Shown: piece by piece, positions 34,202 to 46,319 of the stretch
How positions within the stretch are numbered: position 1 is the stretch's first letter
Layout: every line of letters begins with the position of its first letter
Source: Lycorma delicatula
Taxonomy: Eukaryota; Arthropoda; Insecta; Hemiptera; Fulgoridae
DNA: 64,000 nt
NCBI RefSeq assembly: GCF_047948215.1
Contig: NC_134455.1
Span: 322,826,147-322,890,146, forward strand
Direction: 5' to 3'
Notes under the pieces: generated by a model
The model's database searches: none
What the model was told of the DNA's origin: nothing
The model's input: the letters and a program-made list of their open reading frames with translations, nothing else
Position numbers and translations under genes: made by a program

Positions 34202-36694
34202 TTAATAAAATAAATTCGCTTATTCCCTGACCTCCTCGCAGAATACTCTCGCCGATTGACATCTCGCAAACTGACATCGCAAACTCGCATCTCGCAGACT
34301 GACGTCGTAACGTCTCGCTTAAGACTGATTCGCAGTACTGATTTTTATCTGGTCTCCCCCGGAGTAAGTATACTCCTATCCTCTTTACCTACCAGACCGG
34401 ACCCAACTCGAAGCGAGAGAATTATCGACCGCCCTCATATTTTCCCATGAAATTCCAAACCTTGATCCGGTAACTCTTCTCACGGAACAACAACTGTTTA
34501 GTGTCAGTGGTCAATATTACAAAAGACGATTGTTAAACGGACCTGTTACCTTTACTAAAAGGGTTTCTTTTAGTCCCTTTCTGGATTCCTCTCATTATTA
34601 TATTTTCTACTACTTTCTTCTTAATAGGAAGAATTAAGTAGGAATCTGTTACTCAGATCCGTTATACCGATCTTGTTACAATATTATATTTATTGCTAAA
34701 AAGTAATACGTTCGTTAGAGTACTAACATCATGTCATCATAAGATTCTTGTAACATAAAATCTATAAATACTACTTACGTAAAATATTTATTTGCTCAGT
34801 GTGTATAAAAAAAAAGTAAAACAAAGATCCGACACCTGGTAACATTCAAACTTGTAATAGCATTTCGTTTTTTCTTCTTCTGTCGACTGACCGTTTCTTT
34901 AACCTTAACTCTTCATTCATAAAGCAAAATAAAAAATTAACTTTTACTGACGAACCTATCAATGTTCGGTATTTACAATTATCTATAAGAATCTGTAGAA
35001 GAAAGACGGTTTATAGAATTAACTTCTTTTCCATTCCGACGTATAAAGTTTAAAATTAATTACAGATTAATTAATTTAACCGAGTAAGTTGAACTAATAA
35101 GTTTAATTCTGATCGTTCAACAATTTGCGTAAAGGAGGCATTATCCAAGAAACAATTAATAATCATAACAAAATTAATGAATCATCAGCTTTTTTTCTAT
35201 AAATAGTTTTCCAAAATGATTCTGCTGGTTTTTTTATTAAGAAGCTATAAAAAAATGTGAATTAAATGTTTTTCTTTTTCATTATTGAAGTGAAGACAGC
35301 CAATCCGATATAAACCATTTTAATACTGGACATGCCGCAATAAAATTACTTGTACAGATCGGATGAAATCATGTACATAATGACAAAATTTTGTAGATAA
35401 CCTTCTAAAGCTGTTTTACTTCGTATGGAAAGACTGAATGCACAACATTTTGGCTTCGTTCCAGCATTCATAAATATCAACAAACTCATAAAGAAAGAAG
35501 GCATCAACGTGTGAATTAATACATCAAATTATAATATTAATAATAGAAACTTAAGAAATAACACATAGTTATATAATTATCGTAATTCCCAATTCTTAAA
35601 AAGAAAAAAAATGAAATTATGACTTATATGGAATCCAATCACATAGACATCATATATATACGGAAAAACAACAAAAACCTACACATATTTCTGTAAATTC
35701 AATGACAATTCATGTATTCAAATTTTGCCTACTTACTGTGCGTAAAAATTTCAATATTGAAACAAAAACATACGTGAAAATACAATTATAAAAAATTCGT
35801 TACGTTACGTTTCGTTTCGCTATCGAATACAGCAAAATTCATCAGTATTCACCGGATCTCGACCCTCGATTAATTTTGTGGAAAAAATACATCCCTACGA
35901 TAAGTGAGATTAATTATCATCATTTTTAAAATCATACGAGCATAGACTATCCACAAGCGTCTCCAGTTACTTCAATTGTAAAAAATTTAGCACGGTTAAA
36001 CTTTGGCCTACCATAAAATAAATCAAAATAACAAATTCTTTAAATGTAATAATTATGTAAATATGTAGAAACATATTTAAGATATCTTTTAATAAACATA
36101 TGTTTTCTTGTGAGCCAGTTAACAGACTATAAATCTAAAATAAATATGGCTATAGATCTACTTCAAACTAGAACGAAAACTCACAAAGACGTTGCTATTT
36201 TATTCAAATTTTTATACAAATTCGGTAAATTAAACGTAAAATAAAAACAACCCGCGGCTTGATTTTTAAATCGAAATAAAAAACGGGAGTTTAATAATAG
36301 CAACCATAAAATATAAAAATAATTTCTTCCTTTATTCGTTCAAAGGTGGATATAGTTTTTCTTCCTGTCACAAAAGAAATCACGCTACACCATCATGTTA
36401 ATTTCTATTAAAAAAATTGACAGGCGGGTTGAAGGAAGAAAATATTGCTCATCACAAAACGCTAACTATCCCATGTTTGTGAATTTACAAACCTAACGAT
36501 TTTTCTTCACGTAAAGTTGTAATTACGGGTAAAGTGAGCACGCAGCTAACGGATTCGTTCAATTTTCTAACCATCAAGCTTATTTGTAGTGTTTATTTTA
36601 TTTTCAGTTAGAAAAACTATCGTCAATTCACCCTAAAAACTAATGTACCGTAAGTAACGAAACAGATTATTAATATCATGTATTTTAATATCAT
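34202..36694. other. Non-coding, nothing recognised
   Basis: Contains a locally GC-richer part (34230-34500) with imperfect repeats of CTCGCA and CTGAC words, then AT-rich sequence up to the RTE target site. The GC-richer part could be a solo LTR, but no matching second copy exists in the window to test this. Confidence 0.35.
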
Positions 36695-36703
36695 CAGACA
36701 ATA

Positions 36704-39700
36704 TCCTCCTCTATGAATCATGAGACCTTGCCGTTGGTGAGGGGGCTTGAGTGCTCAGGGATACAGAGTAGCTGGACCGAAGGTGCAACCATATCGGAGA
36801 GGTATCTGTTGAGAGCCAGACTAAGGAATGATTCCTGAAAGAGGGCAGCAGCTCTTTCAGTAGTTGTTAGGGGCGTGAGTCACAATGACTTAAACGGCCA
36901 TATCAACATCACTCAGTCCTCTGAGTACTGCGCAGCTGAAAGCAATGGAAAACTACAGCTGTTTTTTTTTTCCAAGAAAATGTGGCTCTCTGCATTTTCA
37001 AAAGCAATAATGGAGGCGCCTTCCTTGGTAAAATATTCCGGAGGTAAAATAGTCCCCCGTTCGGATCTCCGGGTGGGGACTACTAAGGAAGGGGTCACCA
37101 GAAAAGTAAAAAATAACATTCTACGAGTCGGAGCGTGGAATGTTAGAAGCTTAAAAAAGGTTGGTAGGCTAGAGAATTTAAAAAGAGAAATGGATAGGGT
37201 AAACGTGGATATAGTAGGAATTAGTGAGGTTCGGTGGGAAGAGGAAGGCGACTTTTGGTCGGGTGACTTTAGAGTAATTAACTCAGCGTCAAATAATGGG
37301 CAGGCAGGAGTAGGTTTCGTGATGAACAAGAAAATAGGGAGGAGAGTGGAGTATTTCAAGACGCATAGCGATAGAGTCATTGTAATAAGGATAAATTCAA
37401 AACCTAAACCGACAACGATTGTTAACGTCTATATGCCTACAAGCGCCCATGATGATGATGAGATAGAATGTGTATACGTAGAGATTGATGAAGCAATTAA
37501 ACACGTAAAAGGAGATGAAAATTTAATAATAGTTGGAGATTGGAATGCAAGCATTGGAAAAGGCAAGGAAGGAAATATAGTGGGTGAATACGGGCTGGGC
37601 AAAAGGAATGAAAGAGGGGACCGACTTATAGAGTTTTGCACGAAGTATAATTTAGTAATTGCCAACACCCAATTTAAAAATCATAATAGAAGAATATACA
37701 CTTGGAAAAAGCCAGGCGATACTGCAAGGTATCAGATAGATTATATCATGGTTAAGCAAAGATTTAGAAATCAACTCGTGGACTCCAAAACTTACCCTGG
37801 AGCAGACATTGATAGCGACCATAATTTGGTGATAATGAAATGTAGATTGGGGTTTAAAAACCTGAAGAAAAGGTGTCAGATGAATCGGTGGAATTTAGAG
37901 AAGCTTGAGGAAGAGGAGGTAAAGAAGATTTTTGAGGAGGACATCGCAAGAGGCCTGAGTAAAAAAGATAAGGTAGAAAATGTAGAAGAAGAATGGGAGA
38001 ATGTTAAAAAGGAAATTCTTAAATCAGCAGAAGCAAACTTAGGCGGAATAAAGAGAACTGGTAGAAAACCTTGGGTTTCAGACGATATATTGCAGCTGAT
38101 GGATGAACGTAGAAAATATAAGAATGCTAGTGATGAAGAAAGTAAAAGGAACTATCGGCAATTAAGAAATGCTATAAACAGGAAGTGCAAACTGGCAAAA
38201 GAAGAGTGGATTAAAGAAAAGTGTTCAGAAGTGGAAAGAGAAATGAACATTGGTAAAATAGACGGAGCATACAGGAAAGTTAAGGAAAATTTTGGGGTAC
38301 ATAAATTAAAATCTAATAATGTGTTAAACAAAGATGGTACACCTATATATAATACGAAAGGTAAAGTCGATAGATGGGTGGAATATATTGAAGAGTTATA
38401 CGGAGGAAATGAATTAGAAAATGGTTTTATAGAGGAAGAAGAGGAAGTTGAGGAGGATGAAATGGGAGAAACAATACTGAGATCTGAATTTAAGAGAGCA
38501 TTAAAAGATTTAAATGGCAGAAAGGCTCCTGGAATAGACGGAATACCTGTAGAATTACTGCGCAGTGCAGGGGAGGAGGCGATTGATAGATTATACAAAC
38601 TGGTGTGTAATATTTATGAAAAAGGGGAATTTCCGTCAGACTTCAAAAAAAGTGTTATAGTAATGATACCAAAGAAATCAGGGGCAGATAAATGTGAAGA
38701 ATACAGAACAATTAGTTTAACTAGTCATGCATCAAAAATCTTAACTAGAATTCTATACAGAAGAATTGAGAGGAGAGTGGAGGAAGTGTTAGGAGAAGAC
38801 CAATTTGGTTTCAGGAAAAGTATAGGGACAAGGGAAGCAATTTTAGGCCTCAGATTAATAGTAGAAGGAAGATTAAAGAAAAACAAACCAACATACTTGG
38901 CGTTTATAGACCTAGAAAAGGCATTCGATAACGTAGACTGGAATAAAATGTTCAGCATTTTAAAAAAATTAGGGTTCAAATACAGAGATAGAAGAACAAT
39001 TGCTAACATGTACAGGAACCAAACAGCAACAGTAGCAATTGAAGAACATAAGAAAGAAGCCATAATAAGAAAGGGAGTCCGACAAGGATGTTCCCTATCT
39101 CCGTTACTTTTTAATCTTTACATGGAACTAGCAGTTAATGATGTTAAAGAACAATTTAGATTCGGAGTAACAGTACAAGGTGAAAAGATAAAGATGCTAC
39201 GATTTGCTGATGATATAGTAATTCTAGCCGAGAATAAAAAGGATTTAGAAGAAACAATGAACGGCATAGATGAAGTCCTACCCAAGAACTATCGCATGAA
39301 AATAAACAAGAACAAAACAAAAGTAATGAAATGTAGTAGAAATAACAAAGATGGACCACTGAATGTGAAAATAGGAGGAGAAAAGATTATGGAGGTAGAA
39401 GAATTTTGTTATTTGGGAAGTAGAATTACTAAAGATGGACGAAGCAGGAGCGATATAAAATGCCGAATAGCACAAGCTAAACGAGCCTTCAGTAAGAAAT
39501 ATAAGTTGTTTACATCAAAAATTAATTTAAATGTCAGGAAAAGATTTTTGAAAGTGTATGTTTGGAATGTCGCTTTATATGGAAGTGAAACTTGGACAAT
39601 CGGAGTATCTGAGAAGAAAAGGTTAGAAGCTTTTGAAATGTGGTGCTACAGGAGAATGTTAAAAATCAGATGGGTGGATAAAGTGACAAATGAGGAGGTA

Positions 39701-39983
39701 TTGCGGCAAATAGATGAAGAAAGAAGCATTTGGAAAAATATACTTAAAAGAAGAGACAGACTTATAGGCCACATACTAAGGCATCCTGGAATAGTCGCTT
39801 TAATTTTGGAAGGACAGGTAGAAGGGAAAAATTGTGTAGGCAGGCCACGTTTGGAATATATAAAACAAATTGTTAGGGATGTAGGATGTAGAGGGTATAC
39901 TGAAATGAAACGACTAGCACTAGATAGGGAATCTTGGAGAGCTGCATCAAACCAGTCAAATAACTGAAGACAAAAAAAAAAAA
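36704..39983 (+). mobile_element. Full-length RTE-clade LINE with target-site duplication
   Basis: The element starts TCCTCCTCTATGAATCATGA and ends ACTGAAGAC followed by a 12-base A tract. It is flanked by a perfect 9-bp duplication CAGACAATA (36695-36703 and 39984-39992), the signature of target-primed reverse transcription. The roughly 170-bp 5' leader precedes a single long ORF, and the 3' UTR is very short, both usual for RTE. Length 3280 bp. The intact ORF and perfect duplication indicate recent insertion. Confidence 0.9.
36875..39967 (+). CDS. RTE-clade endonuclease/reverse transcriptase polyprotein, intact
   Basis: 1030 codons without a stop. Residues about 85-330 are the AP-like endonuclease: LRVGAWNVRSL, ISEVRWEEEG (catalytic Glu), VNVYMPTSA, IIVGDWNASIG (Asp/Asn), RYQIDYIMV and DIDSDHNLVIM (catalytic His). 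The reverse transcriptase follows, with GRKAPGIDGIPVELL, YRTISLTSHASKIL, GFRKSIGTREAIL, FIDLEKAFDNVDW (first catalytic Asp), KGVRQGCSLSPLLFNLYM and LRFADDIVIL (Asp pair), then NKTKVMKCS and YLGSRI. The C-terminal domain carries YGSETWTIG, WCYRRMLKIRW, GHILRHPG and VGRPRLEYIKQI, typical of RTE. All expected catalytic residues are present, so the enzyme is potentially active. The true start could be one of several Met codons before residue 85; the upstream-most is given. It should nick chromosomal DNA and reverse-transcribe its own RNA there. Confidence 0.92.
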   Translation: MSHNDLNGHINITQSSEYCAAESNGKLQLFFFSKKMWLSAFSKAIMEAPSLVKYSGGKIVPRSDLRVGTTKEGVTRKVKNNILRVGAWNVRSLKKVGRLENLKREMDRVNVDIVGISEVRWEEEGDFWSGDFRVINSASNNGQAGVGFVMNKKIGRRVEYFKTHSDRVIVIRINSKPKPTTIVNVYMPTSAHDDDEIECVYVEIDEAIKHVKGDENLIIVGDWNASIGKGKEGNIVGEYGLGKRNERGDRLIEFCTKYNLVIANTQFKNHNRRIYTWKKPGDTARYQIDYIMVKQRFRNQLVDSKTYPGADIDSDHNLVIMKCRLGFKNLKKRCQMNRWNLEKLEEEEVKKIFEEDIARGLSKKDKVENVEEEWENVKKEILKSAEANLGGIKRTGRKPWVSDDILQLMDERRKYKNASDEESKRNYRQLRNAINRKCKLAKEEWIKEKCSEVEREMNIGKIDGAYRKVKENFGVHKLKSNNVLNKDGTPIYNTKGKVDRWVEYIEELYGGNELENGFIEEEEEVEEDEMGETILRSEFKRALKDLNGRKAPGIDGIPVELLRSAGEEAIDRLYKLVCNIYEKGEFPSDFKKSVIVMIPKKSGADKCEEYRTISLTSHASKILTRILYRRIERRVEEVLGEDQFGFRKSIGTREAILGLRLIVEGRLKKNKPTYLAFIDLEKAFDNVDWNKMFSILKKLGFKYRDRRTIANMYRNQTATVAIEEHKKEAIIRKGVRQGCSLSPLLFNLYMELAVNDVKEQFRFGVTVQGEKIKMLRFADDIVILAENKKDLEETMNGIDEVLPKNYRMKINKNKTKVMKCSRNNKDGPLNVKIGGEKIMEVEEFCYLGSRITKDGRSRSDIKCRIAQAKRAFSKKYKLFTSKINLNVRKRFLKVYVWNVALYGSETWTIGVSEKKRLEAFEMWCYRRMLKIRWVDKVTNEEVLRQIDEERSIWKNILKRRDRLIGHILRHPGIVALILEGQVEGKNCVGRPRLEYIKQIVRDVGCRGYTEMKRLALDRESWRAASNQSNN

Positions 39984-39992
39984 CAGACAATA

Positions 39993-42900
39993 ATCTTATA
40001 CATTAGTTTAAGACATCATCATTAAAATTATTATTGTCATTATCATTACATTAAAACATTATCATTATACATTTAGTACGACTCCAATAAAAGAAAAGAT
40101 TTTGTATCAAAATTGTGTGAGAAAGACTAAATTAATTTTTTTCTTGATTTTATTTCGGTTACTGAATTAAAAAGCGCTTTATATCTCTGAAAAACAGGCG
40201 TAATTCTTATTGACGGAAATGATTTCATTAATGACTGCTTACATCACCTTTATGACATTTAAAATTAAAAATAACATTTTTATCAGGTTCGTTTTCGGTC
40301 GCTCATTCTAAGCACGTATTATGACAGGAAGTGAATTCTAAACAGCAGAAGCCAACATGAAGAGCACTTATTTATTATGATAACTTAAAAAAATCAGAAT
40401 ATTGGGAGTTCAGACAAAGCGACTGTAACACAACGGAAATCAAAATATAACAGGGAACGCATACACACACATACCTATCTATACAAGTGTATAATAAATT
40501 TACATTTTACTCTCGCCAAGTCGCGAGAAAGATACCGTAGTAATTAGATGAAAATATTACGATAAATAAAATAGTTCACTAAAATAAAGTGTTTATTTGT
40601 CTTTATTTACAAACTGCAAATTAAAGATCAGCTCTAGACCTGTACTGCCTGAATTCATAATTTGTTTTGTCTAGGTCGTCTAAGAAGTTACTGTAACTGA
40701 GGACACGCGTAATAAATGATATGAAAAGTCACCTCATCGCCGTTTCAACGTACGGCTACGTTTCAATTCATTTGTGAAAACGATGTTCCTCGGGAAAAAC
40801 CGTCGGTTAACTGACCTATATTAATTTATCGTTAAATTGTTTTTATCGACCTTCTTAATAACATTATTAAAGGAGATTTAAATACGCGATAACAATTTAT
40901 GGAATTCATCTTTACCGGCATCGAAACAGTTTTGGGATTTTTACCCCGCAATACTCAAAAGGAATCGCATAAGTGTTCATTCTCAGAATACATCCTTCTG
41001 GATAGACCCCTAGATAGTCTCAACGACCTAATGAACGTTACTGATAAAAGTTATTATTAAGATACAAATTTTACAACGCCTATGTCAGCGATTCAGACCG
41101 ACCGAGCAGAAACCGTTTCAGTAACTTCATATTACAAAAAATGTAAAAACCATATGCGATACTTTTGCTTAATATAATAACTTCAGCGGAAACGGACATC
41201 TCTTTAATGAAGAGGAGAAAATAATCGATGTTTCAGCGTGATAACCAATTATTTATTTATGTTTTGTTTCCTCTGCGCAGCCAGTTTCATTAAAATGCAC
41301 AAGAAGCATTTGCAGTTTTAACGTAATTCTTTTCCGCGGTCGTTGTAATAAATCAACGAATGCAAATGAAGAATAGCCGCAAGCTATCAATGAATAATAT
41401 TCATTACTGGACGCAAGGTAACACGAATGATGAAGTTTTACGTGGGCTGTATAATAACTCGCTTATTTCTTTCTGTAGGCGGTAGGATTAACGATGTAAA
41501 ACGCTATACGACAGCGGTTCCACTGAATGTCATCGAAGCTTGTCAGGAAAAAAACAGATTCAAATACATCGGATGTACATTATGGTGACTGTCTAGGGTA
41601 GACGTCCGGCTGCGCGGACAGTCGGTTAAAAAAATGTAAACATAAGAAATGCTAGGAAGGAACACTTCAAAAAACATCACAAAAAGATTAAACGTTAAAA
41701 CGATCCTTTCTACCCGATACGTTATCTGAAGGTTACATTCCTGGCATCACATCGCTAGTCCCAGACGAAAAAATTTATTTCGATTCACCTTAACTATTTC
41801 AATTAACCGTGTGATATTATAAAAAAAACCGAATAGTTTAGTTACTCTCGTAAATTATTTCTCTTGTAGATTACATCGAATACGCTTTAAATGAACAAGA
41901 ATATAAGTTACAACAGTTTAAATTACACATAAAAATAAAAAAAAATATTTAAAAAGACATTACACAATTTCGTAGAAATAGTGATTCAATTTTTTTTCAA
42001 AATATCTGCATATTTTGCTTAACAAAAAAAGCTGAGGCCGACCTTCTATAATCTGGTGGCAATCCGGTGATACACCAAAGGTATATCAAACGCACAACCT
42101 TATCTATATAGTTTCAAAAGTGCGCATTTATTGTACGGAATTTTTACCGAAAGCGTGTATTCTGATCCGAAATATTTTCCATACCCAAATGACGATCGGA
42201 CCTGTCAAAATATGCCGCGCATTATCAAGTTGGTTGTAACACTAGAAATGAGTAAATAAAGCATGTATTTTTTTGTAACCGAAAATAATTTTTAATGGCG
42301 AAAATAAAATATCGTTAGTGATAAGTTTGTTTTAGTGTGATCCAATGTCGAAAAATAACCAAAATTAAATAAAGAACTCGTAATTGCACTGAACATCGAA
42401 AACAACTACATGATCGCATAAAATGCTTTGCCGACTTTAGAAAAACTCAAATATTAAAATACTTCCTGGTTAGTTTTAAAGACATGTACAGGTCGAAGTT
42501 ACACTTACGAAACGATTTTCCTACGAAAACAACAATTTTTTCGTAAATAAAAGTCGCGGATTACTCGGACAAACTATTTATCAGCTGAAATTAATAATGT
42601 ATAAAAAGTAAACCCTTCTGTTATATTACAAATTGGTAAGGCCGTCAAAATAAGCCTTTTTTGATTAGAAACAAAATACATATGTGGACTTACTACTGTC
42701 TGCCATCTCAGAAAGAAAGAGAATTCGAATTAAATCAACGAATTGAAGAAAGCTCCTTAACTTATGAAAAGCTAACGATCGATCGGATTAGAAGGATACG
42801 GAAAAGCATTCTGGAAGGCTTATTACTTTTTCCTTTTTGTTTTAGACGGTTCCGACGAGGAAAATTCGTGTGGAAGAAAAAGGTGACAGTGGATCTTCCG

Positions 42901-45898
42901 ATACGGAAAACGACTCGGCTTCGTCGAGCTAAGTCACATTATAAATATTTATACAGAAAAAACAAAAGGGAGCAGTAAAAGATTATTCCGAAATTTCTGT
43001 TCGTACCCACGGCTGCATAGTTTTGGAATCAACTAGCCTACGCTAGTGAAGATCTCGTAGACATTTAAGTACAACTGTTATATCTAATACAACTTACAGG
43101 AAATCGGTTTTATTTTTTATTTTATTTTTTAAATGTTTTTAGTTACATCGTATCTGAAAAATACGGTTTAAATAAATCTTTACGATAATGATGTCAAGAT
43201 TCTAATATAGTGTATAGTGTATCGAAGTAATTTTCATTAACAGTATTTTATCTGTTATTACTTATGTTTCAAGGCCTCGCTAACAGCGAGGTCGATAACC
43301 TATCTTCTATTCTAAGAGTTTATTTAGAAAGACGTACCTAAACAGACGAAATTTTCATCGTTTACATCCATTACAGCTAAGCCTTCACTCCACCTTCACA
43401 TGAACAACATGCGCACAATCACGCGCGCGTTTAATCATAACCGTTGATTACAAGTTCCATCTGCCTGTCACCTCTAATGCTGAATAGGAACGCCGTATAA
43501 ATCAACAACCGAACAAAGAAATCAAAAAATTTTTCCTTTAAAATTGGATCTGAATTTTTTTACGTTGTCCTCCAACACCATTTTATCGTACGCTTTACAG
43601 AGTCGTATAGTGGGTCAATTTAAACACGACGATAACTTAACTTATCGTTCTTTATAAAAGAAACAATTTACTCGCAGTGATAACGCTCTGTAACTATCAC
43701 TAAAACATTAAATGAATAATATAAGGTATAATAAAAATAATGGAATTTAAAGTAAGAAAAAAGTCTGATTCTGATTTTCTATAAAAATCAAAGAACAACG
43801 GATTATTTACTAACGTAAAAGTAAAATTATCGAATTTACATTACTATTAAGGTATTTAATAGTAATGTAACGGATAAAACCCGCTTGACGTAACATTCCT
43901 TAACGCGATTGTTTACGATTCCATTAAAAAACTCACCGGTTGAATTAAAGGGGTATCATCATCACTGACCCGCTGCAGTAAACACATCATATTTTTATTA
44001 AAAAAACAACTCGGTATCAGTAAATTATTTACAGTTCCAAATAATTTACCATTAAGGTTTATCAATACGATTATATGAACGATCAAATCTAATATCGTGT
44101 AAATAAAGAAAAGATAATTATTTTTCTGCAATATCTGTCAGTAATACAGAGATACTCAGTCAGTAATATCAAAAAGCTTTTTCTTAAACATTAATTATAA
44201 TGTAATACTTCTAAGGTTATAATATAAGTAGCAGCAATTCTTTTAAGAAAAATTTCACACATCGGATTCAAATAAAAATAGATTTATTATTTAAAAATTG
44301 ACTGAGTTGAATAATTTTAAATTGTGGACAAATTTTCAACGAATTAGATTTAACTTGATATATATTCGTACGAAATATTTACGAAATTAAAAAATTTCAG
44401 GAAAAACTCACCAAAAAGAATTCCTTTTCGAACAAATAAATAATTTAAATGTAAATAATTTAAAAAAATATAAATATAAAAAAAATTGCACGAATTTGCA
44501 GAGTTTTGACTGATTAATGAGGAAATAAATATTTAATTATACCGATTCTTTTTCCTGTCAACGTAAAACAATGTTCAGTTGTACGCTGCAAGGATTCAAT
44601 TCATAATAAACAGTATCGGATTACTGTAGTTACCTGCTCGTCATCCCTTAACATATACGTCGTTACCGCCACACTCACACAATGTATAAGCGCCTCGTAT
44701 ATATTTGAGCTCAACGGTTTACCAGACTCCTACAATAAACAACGAGGCACCGAAATAAATAATAAGTGGTGTCTGCACGCACTGCAGACACCACATCCAG
44801 CTAAAATATCTATTCTCCGACTGAAACAGGTCCCACTCGAGTTTTTTGCCAGTCGGATTAGTGATTCTAAAGATAATAGAATTTTTATTTAAAAACGGTT
44901 TTATATCCGCGACTTCATATTTGCCTCTTGTCATTATTTTTCCTGGAAAGGTACAGATGATCAAACGATAGAAACCGGGACAGACTCGAGATCCTCTTAC
45001 AAACTTTTACGCAAATAAACACATTATCGCCCTAAACAACATCAAAAAAAGAAAAATATACTCGTTTTTGAGAGGTCACCTAATTTTCTTCTTTCATTTG
45101 GGAAATTATCGACTTTTATTAACTATTTTTCTGCTCGGCCCACTGAAACCTGATTATTATAAAACGTATAAATTTCTGACTGAAAAGCCTTCGATATAAA
45201 TAATGCTGAAATATGGTATTCCATGATAAATGTAATATTCAAAAATAAAATAAATGTGGAATATTTTCTGGAAAATATCGGGAGATTTTCAATGTGCTTT
45301 AAGAAATGTTACCTTACCATGGAAATTAATCTCCGGAGGTAAGACTAAACACGCGTAAAATTCAGAAACAAAAGCTTCTAGTACTTTCTACGGTGCAGGG
45401 CATTGCAAATTGATTGATGTGACTTGGGATACATTACTTTGGCTGCTGGGGTGAGAAGTCAACGAGAGCGATGGAGGGCATGCCGTAGCTTACTGCGGAC
45501 CCGCCTTCAGATATTACATACACTATAATTAAGTATATATAATTAAGTATAATTATTAATTTCATATTAATGAATTAATGTCATTTTAATTTCAATGTTT
45601 AATAATAAAACATAAGTTTTTCTTCTGCTTAATTACGGCAATTATTTTTGAACTTCAAAAATAAATAATGAATTTTATCTTTTGCCCTGTTATTTTGTAA
45701 TAAGAGCAATTTGTTCTCTTAGTCAAAGTGCTTTTAAAACAAGCACGATAAAAATATATCGTACACCAAAAAAATTATTACTAGTAAATAAAGTATATAA
45801 ATGTCTTGCATCAATTGTTTTGATTTAAGTAATGATATTATGACGAACAGAGACGCGGAGTCATACAATTACGGGTTAAAAGTTTACAATAGATGTGT
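39993..45898. other. Non-coding, nothing recognised
   Basis: About 5.9 kb of AT-rich DNA. Open frames at 42661-42978 (105 codons, basic C-terminus), 43913-44131 and 44719-44964 have no recognisable domains and are not called as genes. A perfect hairpin is listed separately. No tRNA, SINE or transposase signature was seen. Confidence 0.4.
44766..44794. other. Perfect 12-bp hairpin
   Basis: GTGGTGTCTGCA and TGCAGACACCAC pair perfectly around the five-base loop CGCAC. The function is unknown. Confidence 0.6.
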
Positions 45899-45910
45899 AG
45901 TTATAAGCAT

Positions 45911-46200
45911 TAACCCACCGGGTTGGTCTAGTAGTGAACGCGTCTTCCCAAATCAGCTGATTTGGAAGTCAGAGTTCTAGCGTTCAAGTCCTAGTAAAGA
46001 CAGATATTTTTACACGGATTTGAATACTAGATCGTAGATGTTCTTTGGTGGTTGGGTTTCAATTAACCTCACATCTCAGAAATGGTCCACCTGAGACTGT
46101 ACCAGGCTACACTTCATTTACACTCATACACATCATCCTCATTCATCCTCTGAAGTATTATCTGAAAGGTAGTTACCGGAGGCTAAACAGAAAAAGAAAA
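45911..46200 (+). mobile_element. tRNA-derived SINE, family 1, with target-site duplication
   Basis: Starts TAACCCACCGGGTTGGTCTA, with A-box-like GGTCTAGTAGTGA and B-box-like CGTTCAAGTCC. It ends GGCTAAACAGAAAAAGAAAA. AGTTATAAGCATTA lies on both sides (45899-45912 and 46201-46214; the last two bases may belong to the element), a 12-14-bp target duplication. The clean duplication shows a comparatively recent insertion. Same family as 15004-15295. Confidence 0.9.
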
Positions 46201-46319
46201 AGTTATAAGCATTACGTAATTTGTAGGCGTGTTATTACTAACAAATATTCTCTGTTCTTTGCATTGGAAATTGCAATAGTTATTACTTAAAAGTAGTCGT
46301 TTCTAATGTACGATTCCAA

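Noticed and set aside
34202..34700. Solo LTR of a Pao/gypsy-type element
   Set aside because: GC-richer block with repeats, but no TG...CA ends with a target duplication could be fixed and no second LTR is present.
36913..39990. Minus-strand open frames antisense to the RTE ORF
   Set aside because: They follow from the AAA/GAA-rich codon use of the sense frame. No independent evidence.
42661..42978. 105-codon frame with a basic C-terminus
   Set aside because: No domain, no splice context and no second copy. Compatible with chance.
44719..44964. 81-codon minus-strand frame containing a hydrophobic C-terminus
   Set aside because: No recognisable family, and it overlaps a hairpin that biases its composition.
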